A DNA stretch of 46,475 nt from Bacteroidota bacterium (GCA_947485745.1 CANKQY010000011.1:1-46475); one strand, 5' to 3'; counted from the stretch's first letter, positions 36,776 through 44,919 are shown. Notes: generated from the sequence alone by a model not told the origin. Numbers and translations: made by a program.

Positions 36776-38363
36776 CTAATTCTCCAGAGAAAGGCTCTAT
36801 TATTTCAAAAATCTGAGCCAAAAGTGGCTCTTCAAACATCAGCTCCATTTGCAATAGGGTTTCAACACGTTCTTGAAAAACACCATTAGGAAACAACCTT
36901 GATCGTAATTTCAACATCCTATCAATTTGGATTTGTTCATTTAATTCCAAAACCTTTTTTATGTCTGTTGACTTACTTTTATAAAATTCCTTTGCCTTTA
37001 ATTTTGATTCCAAAAATTCCTTACTAATCTGGGTATCCATTGGCCTAAAGGCATCTACCAATGTCTGCATGTCATTCAAAATGGTTTCAAATTTCTCCTG
37101 AAAATTTAAAGGTTGAACCCTTTCAATTAATCTTTGAGTTGCGATTTTCTCCGACTCAAGCATGTCAGATAACCCTAAACCCAACTTTTCAATTTTATCT
37201 CTTAATCCCTTACCCAAAACTAAATTCATAAAACGCAAAACAACCAAAGGGTATTGAATATGGAATGCTTCAAAATTTGATTTAAGTTGTAACCAATAAG
37301 CTACTTCTCCAGGACCTCCTACATAGGCCAAATTTGGCAGAATAATTTCTTGATAAAGAGGCCTTAAATTCACATTTGGACTAAATCGTTCTGGCCTAGT
37401 TTCAATTTCATGCTTCATTTCCTCTAAGGTAAATGTAAGGTCTCCTTCAACCAAAGTAAATAAGTCACCTTGCTTTTTAAGCATTCTTCTTACAGAATTT
37501 TCATCCAAATAAAAGAAATTAATTGGTCTCGCGTTAATTTGAAGTTTATACTTTTGTTCTAATATTTTATCTGAAATTAATTGGGCATTAAAAGTGGTTT
37601 GATCCAAGATATCACTTTTCATTACATGGGAAAATTTAGCTTTTAGCTCCTTGCTATTGGGATCTAAAATGACTAAACCAAATTCATGAAACAATAAGTG
37701 GTAAAAGCGAATAGTTGCATCTGCCAAGTTAAATGATTTTTGATAGGCAAAATCTATTTTCTCCTGCCAATTCTGTGCAATTTGGTTCGAACCTAAAGCA
37801 ACGCTTAATTGTTCAATTGCTGCAGTAATATCGTTTATAGTTAATTTACCCGTGGCCTTAGATTCAGCATCTTTCTCCCAAGTTATTGTCTTGCCAAAAA
37901 GATAAGTACTTTTTATTTCTTCAAAATCATGGTCCTCCGAGGCCAACCATAGGATTGGAATAAACTTCTTATTAGGAAATTTATTATTTAAATCAGCCGC
38001 CAATTTTATAGCTGTGAGTATTTTATAACTCATAAATAAGGTACCGCCAAATAAACTCAATTGGTGCCCAGTTGTTATAGTAAAGCTATTTGCCTCCCCT
38101 AAACTTACTATGTTGTTGTATGTTTTAGAAATATGCTCGGGCTCAATGCCAGCCTTTTTATATTGAGTCAATAAATGTTGAACCAAAGAAGCCCTATCCT
38201 CAGTCGATAATTTTTTGGAATCAATCAATTTCTCTATTCCATCCATCTGATGCCAATTGCTCACAAAATCCTTTAAGAAGTTATCCTTATTAAGATAATC
38301 TTTTACGATTGGAGGAACCAATTGCGTTTCTGTTAAAGGAAGGGATGAAACGAGTTTAAACAT
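36759..38363 (-). CDS. bshC: Putative cysteine ligase BshC (bacillithiol biosynthesis)
   Basis: BshC is thought to add cysteine to glucosaminyl-malate in the last step of bacillithiol synthesis. The 534-residue product shows the family motifs TITTGHQLSLFGGTLFMSYKI (near residues 95-115) and PILWLASEDHDFEEIKS (about 139-155). The C-terminal coiled-coil region and LPNLAYVGGPGEVAYWLQLK (about 330-349) also match. The gene starts directly after rimO with no gap, in the ftsY-rimO-bshC operon. BshA and BshB are not in the window. The presence of bshC suggests bacillithiol is the main low-molecular-weight thiol. Confidence 0.92.
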   Translation of the reverse strand: MFKLVSSLPLTETQLVPPIVKDYLNKDNFLKDFVSNWHQMDGIEKLIDSKKLSTEDRASLVQHLLTQYKKAGIEPEHISKTYNNIVSLGEANSFTITTGHQLSLFGGTLFMSYKILTAIKLAADLNNKFPNKKFIPILWLASEDHDFEEIKSTYLFGKTITWEKDAESKATGKLTINDITAAIEQLSVALGSNQIAQNWQEKIDFAYQKSFNLADATIRFYHLLFHEFGLVILDPNSKELKAKFSHVMKSDILDQTTFNAQLISDKILEQKYKLQINARPINFFYLDENSVRRMLKKQGDLFTLVEGDLTFTLEEMKHEIETRPERFSPNVNLRPLYQEIILPNLAYVGGPGEVAYWLQLKSNFEAFHIQYPLVVLRFMNLVLGKGLRDKIEKLGLGLSDMLESEKIATQRLIERVQPLNFQEKFETILNDMQTLVDAFRPMDTQISKEFLESKLKAKEFYKSKSTDIKKVLELNEQIQIDRMLKLRSRLFPNGVFQERVETLLQMELMFEEPLLAQIFEIIEPFSGELAICED

Positions 38364-39677
38364 TTAGCTTACAACCTTTCCAAACAAATCGAAATCCTCA
38401 GCCGATTCAATTAAAACATTGGCAAAATCACCCAAACGAACATAATTAGTGGTAGCGTCTACCAATACTTCATTGTCAACTTCCGGACTATCAAATTCGG
38501 TTCGGCCAATAAAATAGCCACCTTCTTTTCTATCGAATAAAACTTTTAAAACCTGGCCAACTCTAGTTTTATTTATTTCTGTACTTATAGACTGTTGCAA
38601 ATCCATCACCATAGCAGCGCGTTCTTCTTTTACATCTTGCGGCACATCATCATCTAAGGTTCCAGAATAAGTTCCATCCTCATGGCTATAGGTAAATATA
38701 CCTAATCTATCAAACCTATTGCGTTTTACAAATTCTAATAAGTCTTTAAAATCTTGTTCAGTTTCACCAGGATGACCTGCAATAAGCGTTGTTCGTATGG
38801 CAATTCCAGGTACTTTTTCTCTAATGGTTTGAACCAACTCTTCAGTTCTTTTGGTGGTGATTCCGCGACGCATGAGCTTTAGCATATTGTCGCTCACATG
38901 TTGCAAAGGGATATCTATATACTTACATATATTATCGCGTTCAGCCATTACCTCTAATGCATCCAAAGGAAATTGAGAAGGATAAGCGTAATGCAATCGA
39001 ATCCATTCTACACCTTCAATATCCGAAATTCTTCTTAATAACTCGGCTAACTTGCGCTCGCCGTATAAATCTAAACCATAAAAGGTACTGTCTTGCGCGA
39101 TCAAAAGAATTTCCTTGGTTCCATTTTTAACAAGTCCTTTAACCTCTGCCTCAATTTGCTCAAAACTTTTTGAAACATGTTTTCCTCTCATGATAGGTAT
39201 TGCGCAAAAAGAACAAGGCCTATCACAGCCCTCAGAAATTTTTAAATAGGCATAATGAGCTGGAGTTGTTGTTACCCTCTCTCCTATTAATTCATGTTTA
39301 TAATCTGCACCAAGTGCTTGCAAAAGTTGAGGTAAATGAGTTGTACCAAAATATTGATCAACCTCTGTAATTTCCTTTTCTAAATCTGGTTTATACCTTT
39401 GAGATAAGCAACCTGTAACGTATAATTTCTCAATCTCTCCCGCCTCTTTTGCCTCGGCCCAACGCACAATGGTATTGATACTTTCTTCTTTAGCATTATC
39501 AATAAAACCGCAAGTATTGATGATTACAATGTTAGCATCATCCGCTTCAGATTCGTGCTCCACTACAAAGTTATTTGCCTTTAGCTGGCTGTATAAAACC
39601 TCGCTATCTACAATATTTTTTGAACAACCAAGTGTTATAATATTGATCTTATCTTTTTTTAATATTTTAGTTTTCAA
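38364..39677 (-). CDS. rimO: Ribosomal protein S12 methylthiotransferase RimO
   Basis: A radical-SAM enzyme that adds a methylthio group to the decoding-centre aspartate of S12. The 437-residue product has the N-terminal MTTase domain with cluster cysteines (Cys18 in TLGCSKN, one in IINTCGFID and one in VTGCLSQRY). The radical-SAM motif is Cys151-x3-Cys155-x2-Cys158 (SEGCDRPCSFCAIPIMRG). A C-terminal TRAM domain covers about the last 70 residues. The CAIPxMRG form distinguishes RimO from MiaB. The substrate rpsL is encoded at 8444-8854 with the target Asp89 intact. It lies 5 bp after ftsY. Confidence 0.95.
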   Translation of the reverse strand: MKTKILKKDKINIITLGCSKNIVDSEVLYSQLKANNFVVEHESEADDANIVIINTCGFIDNAKEESINTIVRWAEAKEAGEIEKLYVTGCLSQRYKPDLEKEITEVDQYFGTTHLPQLLQALGADYKHELIGERVTTTPAHYAYLKISEGCDRPCSFCAIPIMRGKHVSKSFEQIEAEVKGLVKNGTKEILLIAQDSTFYGLDLYGERKLAELLRRISDIEGVEWIRLHYAYPSQFPLDALEVMAERDNICKYIDIPLQHVSDNMLKLMRRGITTKRTEELVQTIREKVPGIAIRTTLIAGHPGETEQDFKDLLEFVKRNRFDRLGIFTYSHEDGTYSGTLDDDVPQDVKEERAAMVMDLQQSISTEINKTRVGQVLKVLFDRKEGGYFIGRTEFDSPEVDNEVLVDATTNYVRLGDFANVLIESAEDFDLFGKVVS

Positions 39678-39682
39678 ATGAG

Positions 39683-40636
39683 CTAGCTTTTAAATAATGA
39701 ATCCATAAACTCATGCTTGTCGAATAACTGTAAGTCGTCGATACCTTCCCCTACACCAATATATTTAACTGGAATTTTAAACTGATCTGCAATACCAATT
39801 ACCACGCCTCCTTTGGCGGTTCCATCTAATTTTGTTAGCGCCAATGCATTTACTTCTGTGGCAGCAGTAAAATGCTTGGCTTGTTCAAAGGCATTTTGCC
39901 CAGTACTTGCATCTAAAACCAAGAGAATTTCATGAGGTGCATCAACAATAACTTTTTGCATCACCCTCTTAATTTTGGTTAATTCATTCATCAAACCAAT
40001 TTTATTATGGAGCCTACCAGCCGTATCAATGATTACCACATCTGCATCCATTTCAAGAGCTTTTTGAACGGTATCAAATGCCACAGAAGCGGGGTCTGTA
40101 TTCATGCCGTGTGAAATAACAGGCACGTCGTTTCTGCTTCCCCAAACCTTCAATTGTTCAACGGCAGCGGCTCTAAAAGTATCACCAGCACCTAAAACAA
40201 CTTTTTTTCCGGCCTTTTTGTATTGGTTTGCCATCTTTCCAATGGTAGTAGTTTTACCAACGCCATTCACACCAACTACCATAACTACATATGGTTTTAC
40301 ACCTTTTAGGTCGGTAAAATCGGTAGGAATTTGCGACTTATTCTCATCCATTAATTGACTAACCTCATCACGCAGTAAATTATTTAGTTCGGATGTTCCT
40401 AAATATTTATCGGCAGCAACTCGCTTTTGAAGGCGATCAATAATTTTCAAAGTTGTTTCAATTCCAACATCACTGCCAACCAAAATTTCTTCTAATTCAT
40501 CCAAAAATGAATCGTCAATAGAACTTTTACCAACAAGCGCTTTACTAATTTTATCGAGCAAACTGGTTTTAGTTTTCTCCAAACCTTGGTCGAGGCGCTC
40601 CTTTTTATCCTTACTAAAAAAACTAAAGATTCCCAT
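39683..40636 (-). CDS. ftsY: Signal recognition particle receptor FtsY
   Basis: FtsY is the GTPase receptor that takes SRP-bound ribosomes to the translocon. The 317-residue product has a short basic N-terminus (MGIFSFFSKDKKERL) for membrane contact, an N domain, and the G domain with GVNGVGKT (122-129), DTFRAA (152-157), DTAGR (204-208) and TKLDG. The acidic A domain of E. coli FtsY is absent, as usual in Bacteroidota. It is first of the ftsY-rimO-bshC group and is separated from the upstream ribosomal genes by a terminator. Confidence 0.97.
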   Translation of the reverse strand: MGIFSFFSKDKKERLDQGLEKTKTSLLDKISKALVGKSSIDDSFLDELEEILVGSDVGIETTLKIIDRLQKRVAADKYLGTSELNNLLRDEVSQLMDENKSQIPTDFTDLKGVKPYVVMVVGVNGVGKTTTIGKMANQYKKAGKKVVLGAGDTFRAAAVEQLKVWGSRNDVPVISHGMNTDPASVAFDTVQKALEMDADVVIIDTAGRLHNKIGLMNELTKIKRVMQKVIVDAPHEILLVLDASTGQNAFEQAKHFTAATEVNALALTKLDGTAKGGVVIGIADQFKIPVKYIGVGEGIDDLQLFDKHEFMDSLFKS

Positions 40637-40654
40637 GATTAAACCATTAATATT

Positions 40655-40691
40655 AAAACAAAAAAAGCATCCTGCTTTGAACAGAATGCTT
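40655..40691 (-). terminator. Rho-independent terminator after the rpmB-rpmG-DUF4295 genes
   Basis: On the minus strand a ten-pair stem (40682-40691 with 40665-40674, one G-U) and a seven-base loop are followed by a T-rich run (TTTTTT, then G and TTTT). It lies between the DUF4295 stop and the ftsY start, so it separates the ribosomal genes from the ftsY group, or attenuates read-through into it. Confidence 0.8.
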
Positions 40692-40714
40692 TATTGAATA
40701 AGTGTATCAAAAAA

Positions 40715-40864
40715 TTACTTTTTAAAGTAAGTCTTTACTGCCTCGTTGGAGACAATCTCCGATTTAAACGAGTAAGAGCCTTTCGCGTTTTTAACTGCTC
40801 TATAAACCTTAGCAAAATCTTTACCTGCTCCGGTTTTTAATGTTGCAACAACCTTCTTTGCCAT
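40715..40864 (-). CDS. DUF4295 small basic protein
   Basis: A 49-residue protein, MAKKVVATLKTGAGKDFAKV at its start and EAVKTYFKK at its end. It matches the DUF4295 family, tiny basic proteins found in Bacteroidota directly after rpmG. The function is unknown; because of the constant location beside L28 and L33, a ribosome-associated role is likely. It starts 7 bp after the rpmG stop and is followed by a terminator. The identification rests on sequence, size and neighbours. Confidence 0.9.
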   Translation of the reverse strand: MAKKVVATLKTGAGKDFAKVYRAVKNAKGSYSFKSEIVSNEAVKTYFKK

Positions 40865-40871
40865 GTCTTAA

Positions 40872-41054
40872 TTATTTAATTTCTTTGTGAACAGTAACCT
40901 TCTTCATAATTGAATTGTATTTTTTCAATTCAATACGCTCGGTTGTATTTTTACGATTTTTTGTAGTAATGTACCTGCTAGTTCCAGCCAAACCACTATT
41001 TTTATGCTCGGTGCATTCTAAAATTACTTGAATTCTATTACCTTTTCTTGCCAT
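40872..41054 (-). CDS. rpmG: 50S ribosomal protein L33
   Basis: L33 is a small protein near the E site. The 60-residue product [20 protein letters not shown] has the family core [20 protein letters not shown]. Only one cysteine is present, so this is the zinc-free (C-) form rather than the CxxC zinc-ribbon form. It lies between rpmB and DUF4295 on the same strand. Confidence 0.96.
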   Translation of the reverse strand: MARKGNRIQVILECTEHKNSGLAGTSRYITTKNRKNTTERIELKKYNSIMKKVTVHKEIK

Positions 41055-41071
41055 TTCTTTATATCTCCCTC

Positions 41072-41302
41072 TTAAATAACGCCGTTACGGATGTACTCGT
41101 TCAATACAGAACTGATACCCCTTTTGTTAATGGTTTTAATTGCTTTAGTAGATACCTTTAAGGTAATCCAGCGGTTTTCTTCAGGTATAAAGAATTTCTT
41201 TTCCTGCAAATTTGGGTAAAAGCGACGTTTGGTCTTACGGTTTGAGTGAGACACTTTATTACCCACCATAGGGCGCTTACCGGTTAAATCACATACTCTC
41301 AT
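41072..41302 (-). CDS. rpmB: 50S ribosomal protein L28
   Basis: L28 assembles late into the 50S subunit. The 76-residue product has the N-terminal [20 protein letters not shown] and [18 protein letters not shown] pattern that defines the family. It lacks the zinc-binding cysteine set of some L28 forms; only Cys4 is seen. It is the first gene of the rpmB-rpmG-DUF4295 group and has a likely promoter just upstream. Confidence 0.96.
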   Translation of the reverse strand: MRVCDLTGKRPMVGNKVSHSNRKTKRRFYPNLQEKKFFIPEENRWITLKVSTKAIKTINKRGISSVLNEYIRNGVI

Positions 41303-41327
41303 GACAATATTTTCTTCAAAAGGACTG

Positions 41328-41357
41328 CAAATATCAGACTTTTTTTCTTAAATACAA
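41328..41357 (-). promoter_or_regulatory. Likely promoter of rpmB
   Basis: Minus strand: TTG (41357-41355), a 19-bp spacer, then GATATTTG (41335-41328), which has one mismatch to TAnnTTTG. The start of transcription would be about 41321, giving a short leader of roughly 20 bases. Confidence 0.5.
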
Positions 41358-41554
41358 TAATTTTAAAAAACTTTTCCAAGTGAGTCGCAAATTGTCTGAA
41401 TTTGGAAACACCTATAAAATTAGTCAAGATATTTATTTTCAAGAATTTAATACTAAGCCTGCCCTTGAAACGGGGCTGCAATATCGTTAAATATTTCAGG
41501 AAGTTGGCAGTTGAACCAAAATTAATTTGCTTTGCTGTAAAATAAATCAAAAAA

Positions 41555-42334
41555 ATGGAATTCCAATTTATACTAGTTGAGCCAAATTATGCGGCCAATA
41601 TTGCACTTATCAGTCTTAACCGACCAAAAGAATTAAATGCATTAAATTTACAATTGATGTTGGAGCTCAAGCAAGCTTTGGCAGATTTGGATGAGCAGGA
41701 AGATGTTCGTTGTATAATAATAACGGGAAATGAACAGGCATTTGCCGCAGGTGCGGATATCAAACAAATGGAAAGTAAAAATCCAATCGACCTACTAAAA
41801 ATAGATCAATTTGAAACTTGGGATCAAATAAGAAAAACCAAAAAGCCGATAATTGCTGCTGTTTCTGGCTTTTGTTTGGGAGGTGGTTGCGAATTGGCCA
41901 TGACCTGCGATATGATCATAGCAAGTGAAACCGCTAAGTTTGGTCAGCCCGAAATAAAAATTGGTATTATGCCCGGAGCTGGAGGAACACAAAGGTTAAC
42001 AAGAGCGGTTGGCAAAGCTTTAGCCATGGAAATGGTGTTAACCGGGAAGTTTATTTCTGGAGAAGAAGCTCAAAAAGCAGGATTGGTTAATAAAGTTGTT
42101 CCCGTGGAAGTATATTTAGATGAGGCCGTTAAATTAGCGAAAGAAATTGCTCAACTAAGTCCAATTGCTGTGCGTTTGGCAAAAGAAAGCGTACTCAAGG
42201 CATTTGATAGTGGCCTTCAAGAAGGTTTATTTTTTGAACGCAAGAACTTTTATATGTGTTTTGCAAGCGAAGATCAAAAAGAAGGAATGAGTGCGTTTGT
42301 TGAAAAACGTAAGCCAGAATTCAAAGGCAAATAG
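41555..42334 (+). CDS. Enoyl-CoA hydratase (crotonase)
   Basis: Hydrates trans-2-enoyl-CoA in fatty acid beta-oxidation and related pathways. The 259-residue product has the oxyanion-hole segments AAGADIKQM (near 64-72) and GFCLGGGCELAM. Both catalytic glutamates are present, Glu113 in GGCELAM and Glu133 in GQPEIKIG, 20 residues apart as in rat mitochondrial crotonase. GAGGTQRLTRAVGKALAMEM follows, also very close to the mitochondrial enzyme. The substrate chain length cannot be read. It is followed 16 bp later by queA, perhaps on the same transcript, though no functional link is known. Confidence 0.95.
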   Translation: MEFQFILVEPNYAANIALISLNRPKELNALNLQLMLELKQALADLDEQEDVRCIIITGNEQAFAAGADIKQMESKNPIDLLKIDQFETWDQIRKTKKPIIAAVSGFCLGGGCELAMTCDMIIASETAKFGQPEIKIGIMPGAGGTQRLTRAVGKALAMEMVLTGKFISGEEAQKAGLVNKVVPVEVYLDEAVKLAKEIAQLSPIAVRLAKESVLKAFDSGLQEGLFFERKNFYMCFASEDQKEGMSAFVEKRKPEFKGK

Positions 42335-42350
42335 TATTCTTTTTTATCAA

Positions 42351-43577
42351 ATGAATCCAAAAGATATTTCCATTTCAGAATACTCCTATCCGCTGCCAAA
42401 CGAAAAAATTGCAGTTTTTCCTTTAAAAAAAAGAGATCAAAGCAAGCTACTGGTTTTTGAACAAGGAAAAATTACTGACAAGGTTTTTGCTGAGTTACCC
42501 AATTTGTTAGCACCTCATTCTTTATTGGTTTTTAACAATACATTGGTTGTTCATGCCAGAATTTTATTTCACAGGTCTTCAGGTGCACAAATAGAAATAT
42601 TTTGTCTTGAGCCTTTTGAGCAAGATTACCCAAGCGCATTTGCGGCAATTAAATCTTGTACTTGGAAATGTTTAATTGGTAACTTCAAAAGATGGAAGGG
42701 AGAGTTATTACAGAAAGAGATTTTGGTTCGAACCGAAAAAATAAATTTTACTGCAACCTTAGTTCAAAAGCACGGACAATTTTGGGAGGTAAGATTTGAA
42801 TGGGATAACAACTCAATTTTGTTTGGAGAATTGTTATTCCATGCCGGAATTTTGCCCCTTCCGCCATACTTAAATAGAGATGCAGAAGAAAATGATGAGC
42901 AACAATACCAGACAACTTATGCCAAAGAAAAGGGCTCTGTAGCGGCACCTACAGCAGGTTTACATTTTACAGATGAAACATTTACCCAATTGGCTAAAAA
43001 CGACATTAATACCACAGAGTTAACGCTTCATGTGGGTGCTGGAACTTTTATGCCTGTAAAATCTGAAACCATGTTGGGCCATGAAATGCACCAAGAACAT
43101 TTTTATGTATCCATTAAAACCATCAATGATTTACTGAGTGCCTTGGCAAGTAAGGCGCCGATTATTGCTGTTGGTACCACCTCATTACGCACCATAGAAA
43201 GTTTGTATTGGTTTGGGGTAAAAATTTTAAAAAACGGTTTGAACCAATCAAGCATTTTGATAAACCAATGGGATCCTTATGAATTGGGAAATGATATTGA
43301 AACTATAATTGCTTTAGAAGCCGTTCAAAATTATTTAATAAGTAATAATTTGCAAGAGTTAAGGGGCATTACTCAACTTCTCATTGCGCCTGGATATCAA
43401 TTTAAATTGGCAAAGGCCATTGTTACTAATTTTCATCAACCCAATAGCACACTTTTGTTATTAATTGCCGCGTTGGTAGAAGAGCAATGGAAAACAATCT
43501 ACGCGCATGCTTTGAAGAATGATTACCGATTTTTAAGCTTCGGAGATAGCAGCTTGCTTTGGGGCAAAAACAGTTAA
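42351..43577 (+). CDS. queA: tRNA ribosyltransferase-isomerase QueA
   Basis: QueA transfers the ribosyl part of SAM to preQ1 in tRNA anticodons, giving epoxyqueuosine. The 408-residue product starts MNPKDISISEYSYPLPNEKI. It contains the family segments SLLVFNNTLVVHARILF, GSVAAPTAGLHFTDETF (about 198-214), LTLHVGAGTFMPVKSE and TNFHQPNSTLLLLIAAL. I chose the ATG at 42351; the frame runs 20 codons further into the upstream gene without family similarity. The product is longer than the E. coli enzyme (about 356). Its stop codon shares two bases with that of the channel remnant on the other strand. Confidence 0.95.
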   Translation: MNPKDISISEYSYPLPNEKIAVFPLKKRDQSKLLVFEQGKITDKVFAELPNLLAPHSLLVFNNTLVVHARILFHRSSGAQIEIFCLEPFEQDYPSAFAAIKSCTWKCLIGNFKRWKGELLQKEILVRTEKINFTATLVQKHGQFWEVRFEWDNNSILFGELLFHAGILPLPPYLNRDAEENDEQQYQTTYAKEKGSVAAPTAGLHFTDETFTQLAKNDINTTELTLHVGAGTFMPVKSETMLGHEMHQEHFYVSIKTINDLLSALASKAPIIAVGTTSLRTIESLYWFGVKILKNGLNQSSILINQWDPYELGNDIETIIALEAVQNYLISNNLQELRGITQLLIAPGYQFKLAKAIVTNFHQPNSTLLLLIAALVEEQWKTIYAHALKNDYRFLSFGDSSLLWGKNS

Positions 43578-43720
43578 TTAATCCATGATTTGAGGATTTC
43601 CATTTGAGAGGAATTGCCAAGAATGATGAGTTTCATGCCATCATCCAATACCATATTGATATTGGTATAAACAATATAAGATCCATCACCTTTTTTGAGC
43701 CCAATAACATTTGCAAAAAT
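43574..43720 (-). pseudogene. Remnant of an ion channel/transporter (TrkA-C/RCK_C domain end)
   Basis: The minus strand reads IFANVIGLKKGDGSYIVYTN and continues through VLDDGMKLIILGNSSQMEIL to a stop at 43574. This has the form of a TrkA-C (RCK_C) domain C-terminus: 'NVIGL..dGsyiv....' then 'l.dGmkLiiLG...qm..l'. That domain caps many potassium channels and related transporters. There is no usable start codon in front, and two in-frame stops (43721-43723 and 43730-43732) precede it, so the rest of the gene is missing. The break coincides with an 18-bp repeat (43700-43717, copy at 43783-43800). Family assignment from about 46 residues is moderately firm; its status as a broken gene is clear. 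Confidence 0.7.
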
Positions 43721-43800
43721 TTATCGGTTTTATTCTGATAAATTTAGGTGAATTTTGAAATATGTTTGGTAATTCGAAAATGCCAAATTACATTTGCAAA
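43700..43800 (+). repeat. Imperfect 18-bp direct repeat, two copies
   Basis: Copies at 43700-43717 and 43783-43800 match at 16 of 18 positions; their last eleven bases, ACATTTGCAAA, are identical. The first lies at the broken end of the channel remnant. The second contains the -7 element of the perR-like promoter. A recombination footprint is a possible explanation. Confidence 0.7.
43765..43796 (+). promoter_or_regulatory. Promoter of the perR-like/ahpC operon
   Basis: TTTG (43765-43768), a 20-bp spacer and TACATTTG (43789-43796) make an exact -33/-7 match. The start would be near 43802. No other candidate is seen before ahpC, so both genes probably depend on it. Confidence 0.82.
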
Positions 43801-43829
43801 TAATTATTCTCAAATAAGAATTATTATTA
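43798..43829 (+). promoter_or_regulatory. Two Per-box-like operators
   Basis: Two 15-base 7-1-7 sequences lie over the predicted transcription start and leader: 43798-43812 (10 of 14 matches to the B. subtilis Per box TTATAATnATTATAA) and 43815-43829 (11 of 14). Their centres are 17 bp apart. The left one includes the perfect palindrome AATAATTATT (43799-43808). The region is AT-rich, so chance matches are possible; the location in front of a PerR-like gene supports autoregulation. Confidence 0.5.
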
Positions 43830-43834
43830 ATTAA

Positions 43835-44278
43835 ATGATCGCAACATTAACAGAAATAAAATCTCAATTCAAGGAATTAGGCATTAAGTCTACCATTCCT
43901 AGAACTGTTATTTACCAATCGTTAATGAAATTTGAGCACCACCCGAGTGCAGAGGAAATATACCTTGGCATTCAAAAAAAATATGCTGGAGTATCTCTGG
44001 CAACTGTATACAAAACGCTAGACTTATTGGTTCAAAAAGGACTGGCACACAAAGTAGTAACTGATGAAGATAAAGTAAGATACGATGCCAGAACCGACCA
44101 ACACATTCATTTGTATTGCAATAAAACAAAAAAAATAATGGATTATGAAGACCCTACTTTGGAGCAAATAATTATGGATTACCTCAATAAAAAAGGCATT
44201 CCAGGATTTAACTTCAGTCAAATACAGGTAAATATCAAAGGAGAAATTTCAAACAAAAAAATAAATAGAAAATTATGA
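43835..44278 (+). CDS. Fur-family peroxide-type repressor (PerR-like)
   Basis: A 147-residue metalloregulator with a winged helix (about 1-80: VSLATVYKTLDLLVQKGL is the recognition helix region) and a dimerisation domain. The five ligands of the PerR regulatory metal site are all present: His36, Asp84, His90, His92 and Asp103 (B. subtilis His37, Asp85, His91, His93, Asp104). The structural zinc site is not: only Cys95 of four cysteines remains, Thr98 replaces the second, and the C-terminal CxxC pair is absent. It overlaps ahpC by 4 bp (ATGA), so the two are translated together. A role in repressing ahpC and itself until peroxide oxidises the metal site is inferred. Confidence 0.85.
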   Translation: MIATLTEIKSQFKELGIKSTIPRTVIYQSLMKFEHHPSAEEIYLGIQKKYAGVSLATVYKTLDLLVQKGLAHKVVTDEDKVRYDARTDQHIHLYCNKTKKIMDYEDPTLEQIIMDYLNKKGIPGFNFSQIQVNIKGEISNKKINRKL

Positions 44279-44919
44279 CCATGTTAGTAGGAAAAAAAGC
44301 GCCTCATTTTAGCGCTGATGCCGTTGCAAACGGCGGTGATTTTGTAGAAAACTTTTCATTAAACGATTACGAGGGAAAGAAACACGTTTTATTTTTCTTT
44401 TACCCTTTAGATTTCACGTTTGTATGTCCAACCGAAATTATTGCATTCCAAGACAGAATTGCAGATTTTGAATCAAGAGGTGTGCAAGTGGTAGGCTGTT
44501 CAATTGACAGTAAATTCTCTCATTGGGCTTGGTTAAATACCCCAAAAAGTAATGGAGGTATCCAAGGTGTTGAATATCCATTAGTGGCAGATATAAATAA
44601 AACCATTGCCACCAATTATGGCGTAATTGCTGGTAGATATACCTATAACGACGATGAGCAATTGATTTGGGTTGGAGACAATGGAGAGAGTGCCGTTGCT
44701 TACCGTGGCTTATTTTTAATCGACAAAGCGGGTGTAGTTCGTCACCAAGTTGTAAATGATATGCCTTTAGGAAGAAGCATTGATGAAGCATTAAGAATAA
44801 TAGATGCTTTACAATTCTTTGAAGAAAAAGGCGAGGTTTGTCCGGCAAATTGGGAAAAAGGAAAAGATGGTATGAACGCAACCGCAGAAGGTGTTGCAAA
44901 ATATCTTGGATCACACTAA
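44275..44919 (+). CDS. ahpC: 2-Cys peroxiredoxin AhpC
   Basis: Reduces hydrogen peroxide and organic peroxides. The 214-residue product has the peroxidatic cysteine Cys51 in PLDFTFVCPTE and the resolving cysteine Cys189 in EVCPANWEKG, so it is a typical 2-Cys enzyme. The GVIAGRYTY- and YRGLFLIDKAGVVRHQVVND segments are also typical. It starts with an ATG that overlaps the stop of the perR-like gene; a second ATG two codons on is possible. No AhpF reductase is adjacent, so reduction may be by thioredoxin or another thiol system. Confidence 0.95.
   Translation: MTMLVGKKAPHFSADAVANGGDFVENFSLNDYEGKKHVLFFFYPLDFTFVCPTEIIAFQDRIADFESRGVQVVGCSIDSKFSHWAWLNTPKSNGGIQGVEYPLVADINKTIATNYGVIAGRYTYNDDEQLIWVGDNGESAVAYRGLFLIDKAGVVRHQVVNDMPLGRSIDEALRIIDALQFFEEKGEVCPANWEKGKDGMNATAEGVAKYLGSH

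Noticed and set aside
41299-41550. 83-codon open frame upstream of rpmB
   Set aside because: The composition is that of AT-rich intergenic DNA, it overlaps the likely rpmB promoter, and no family is recognisable.
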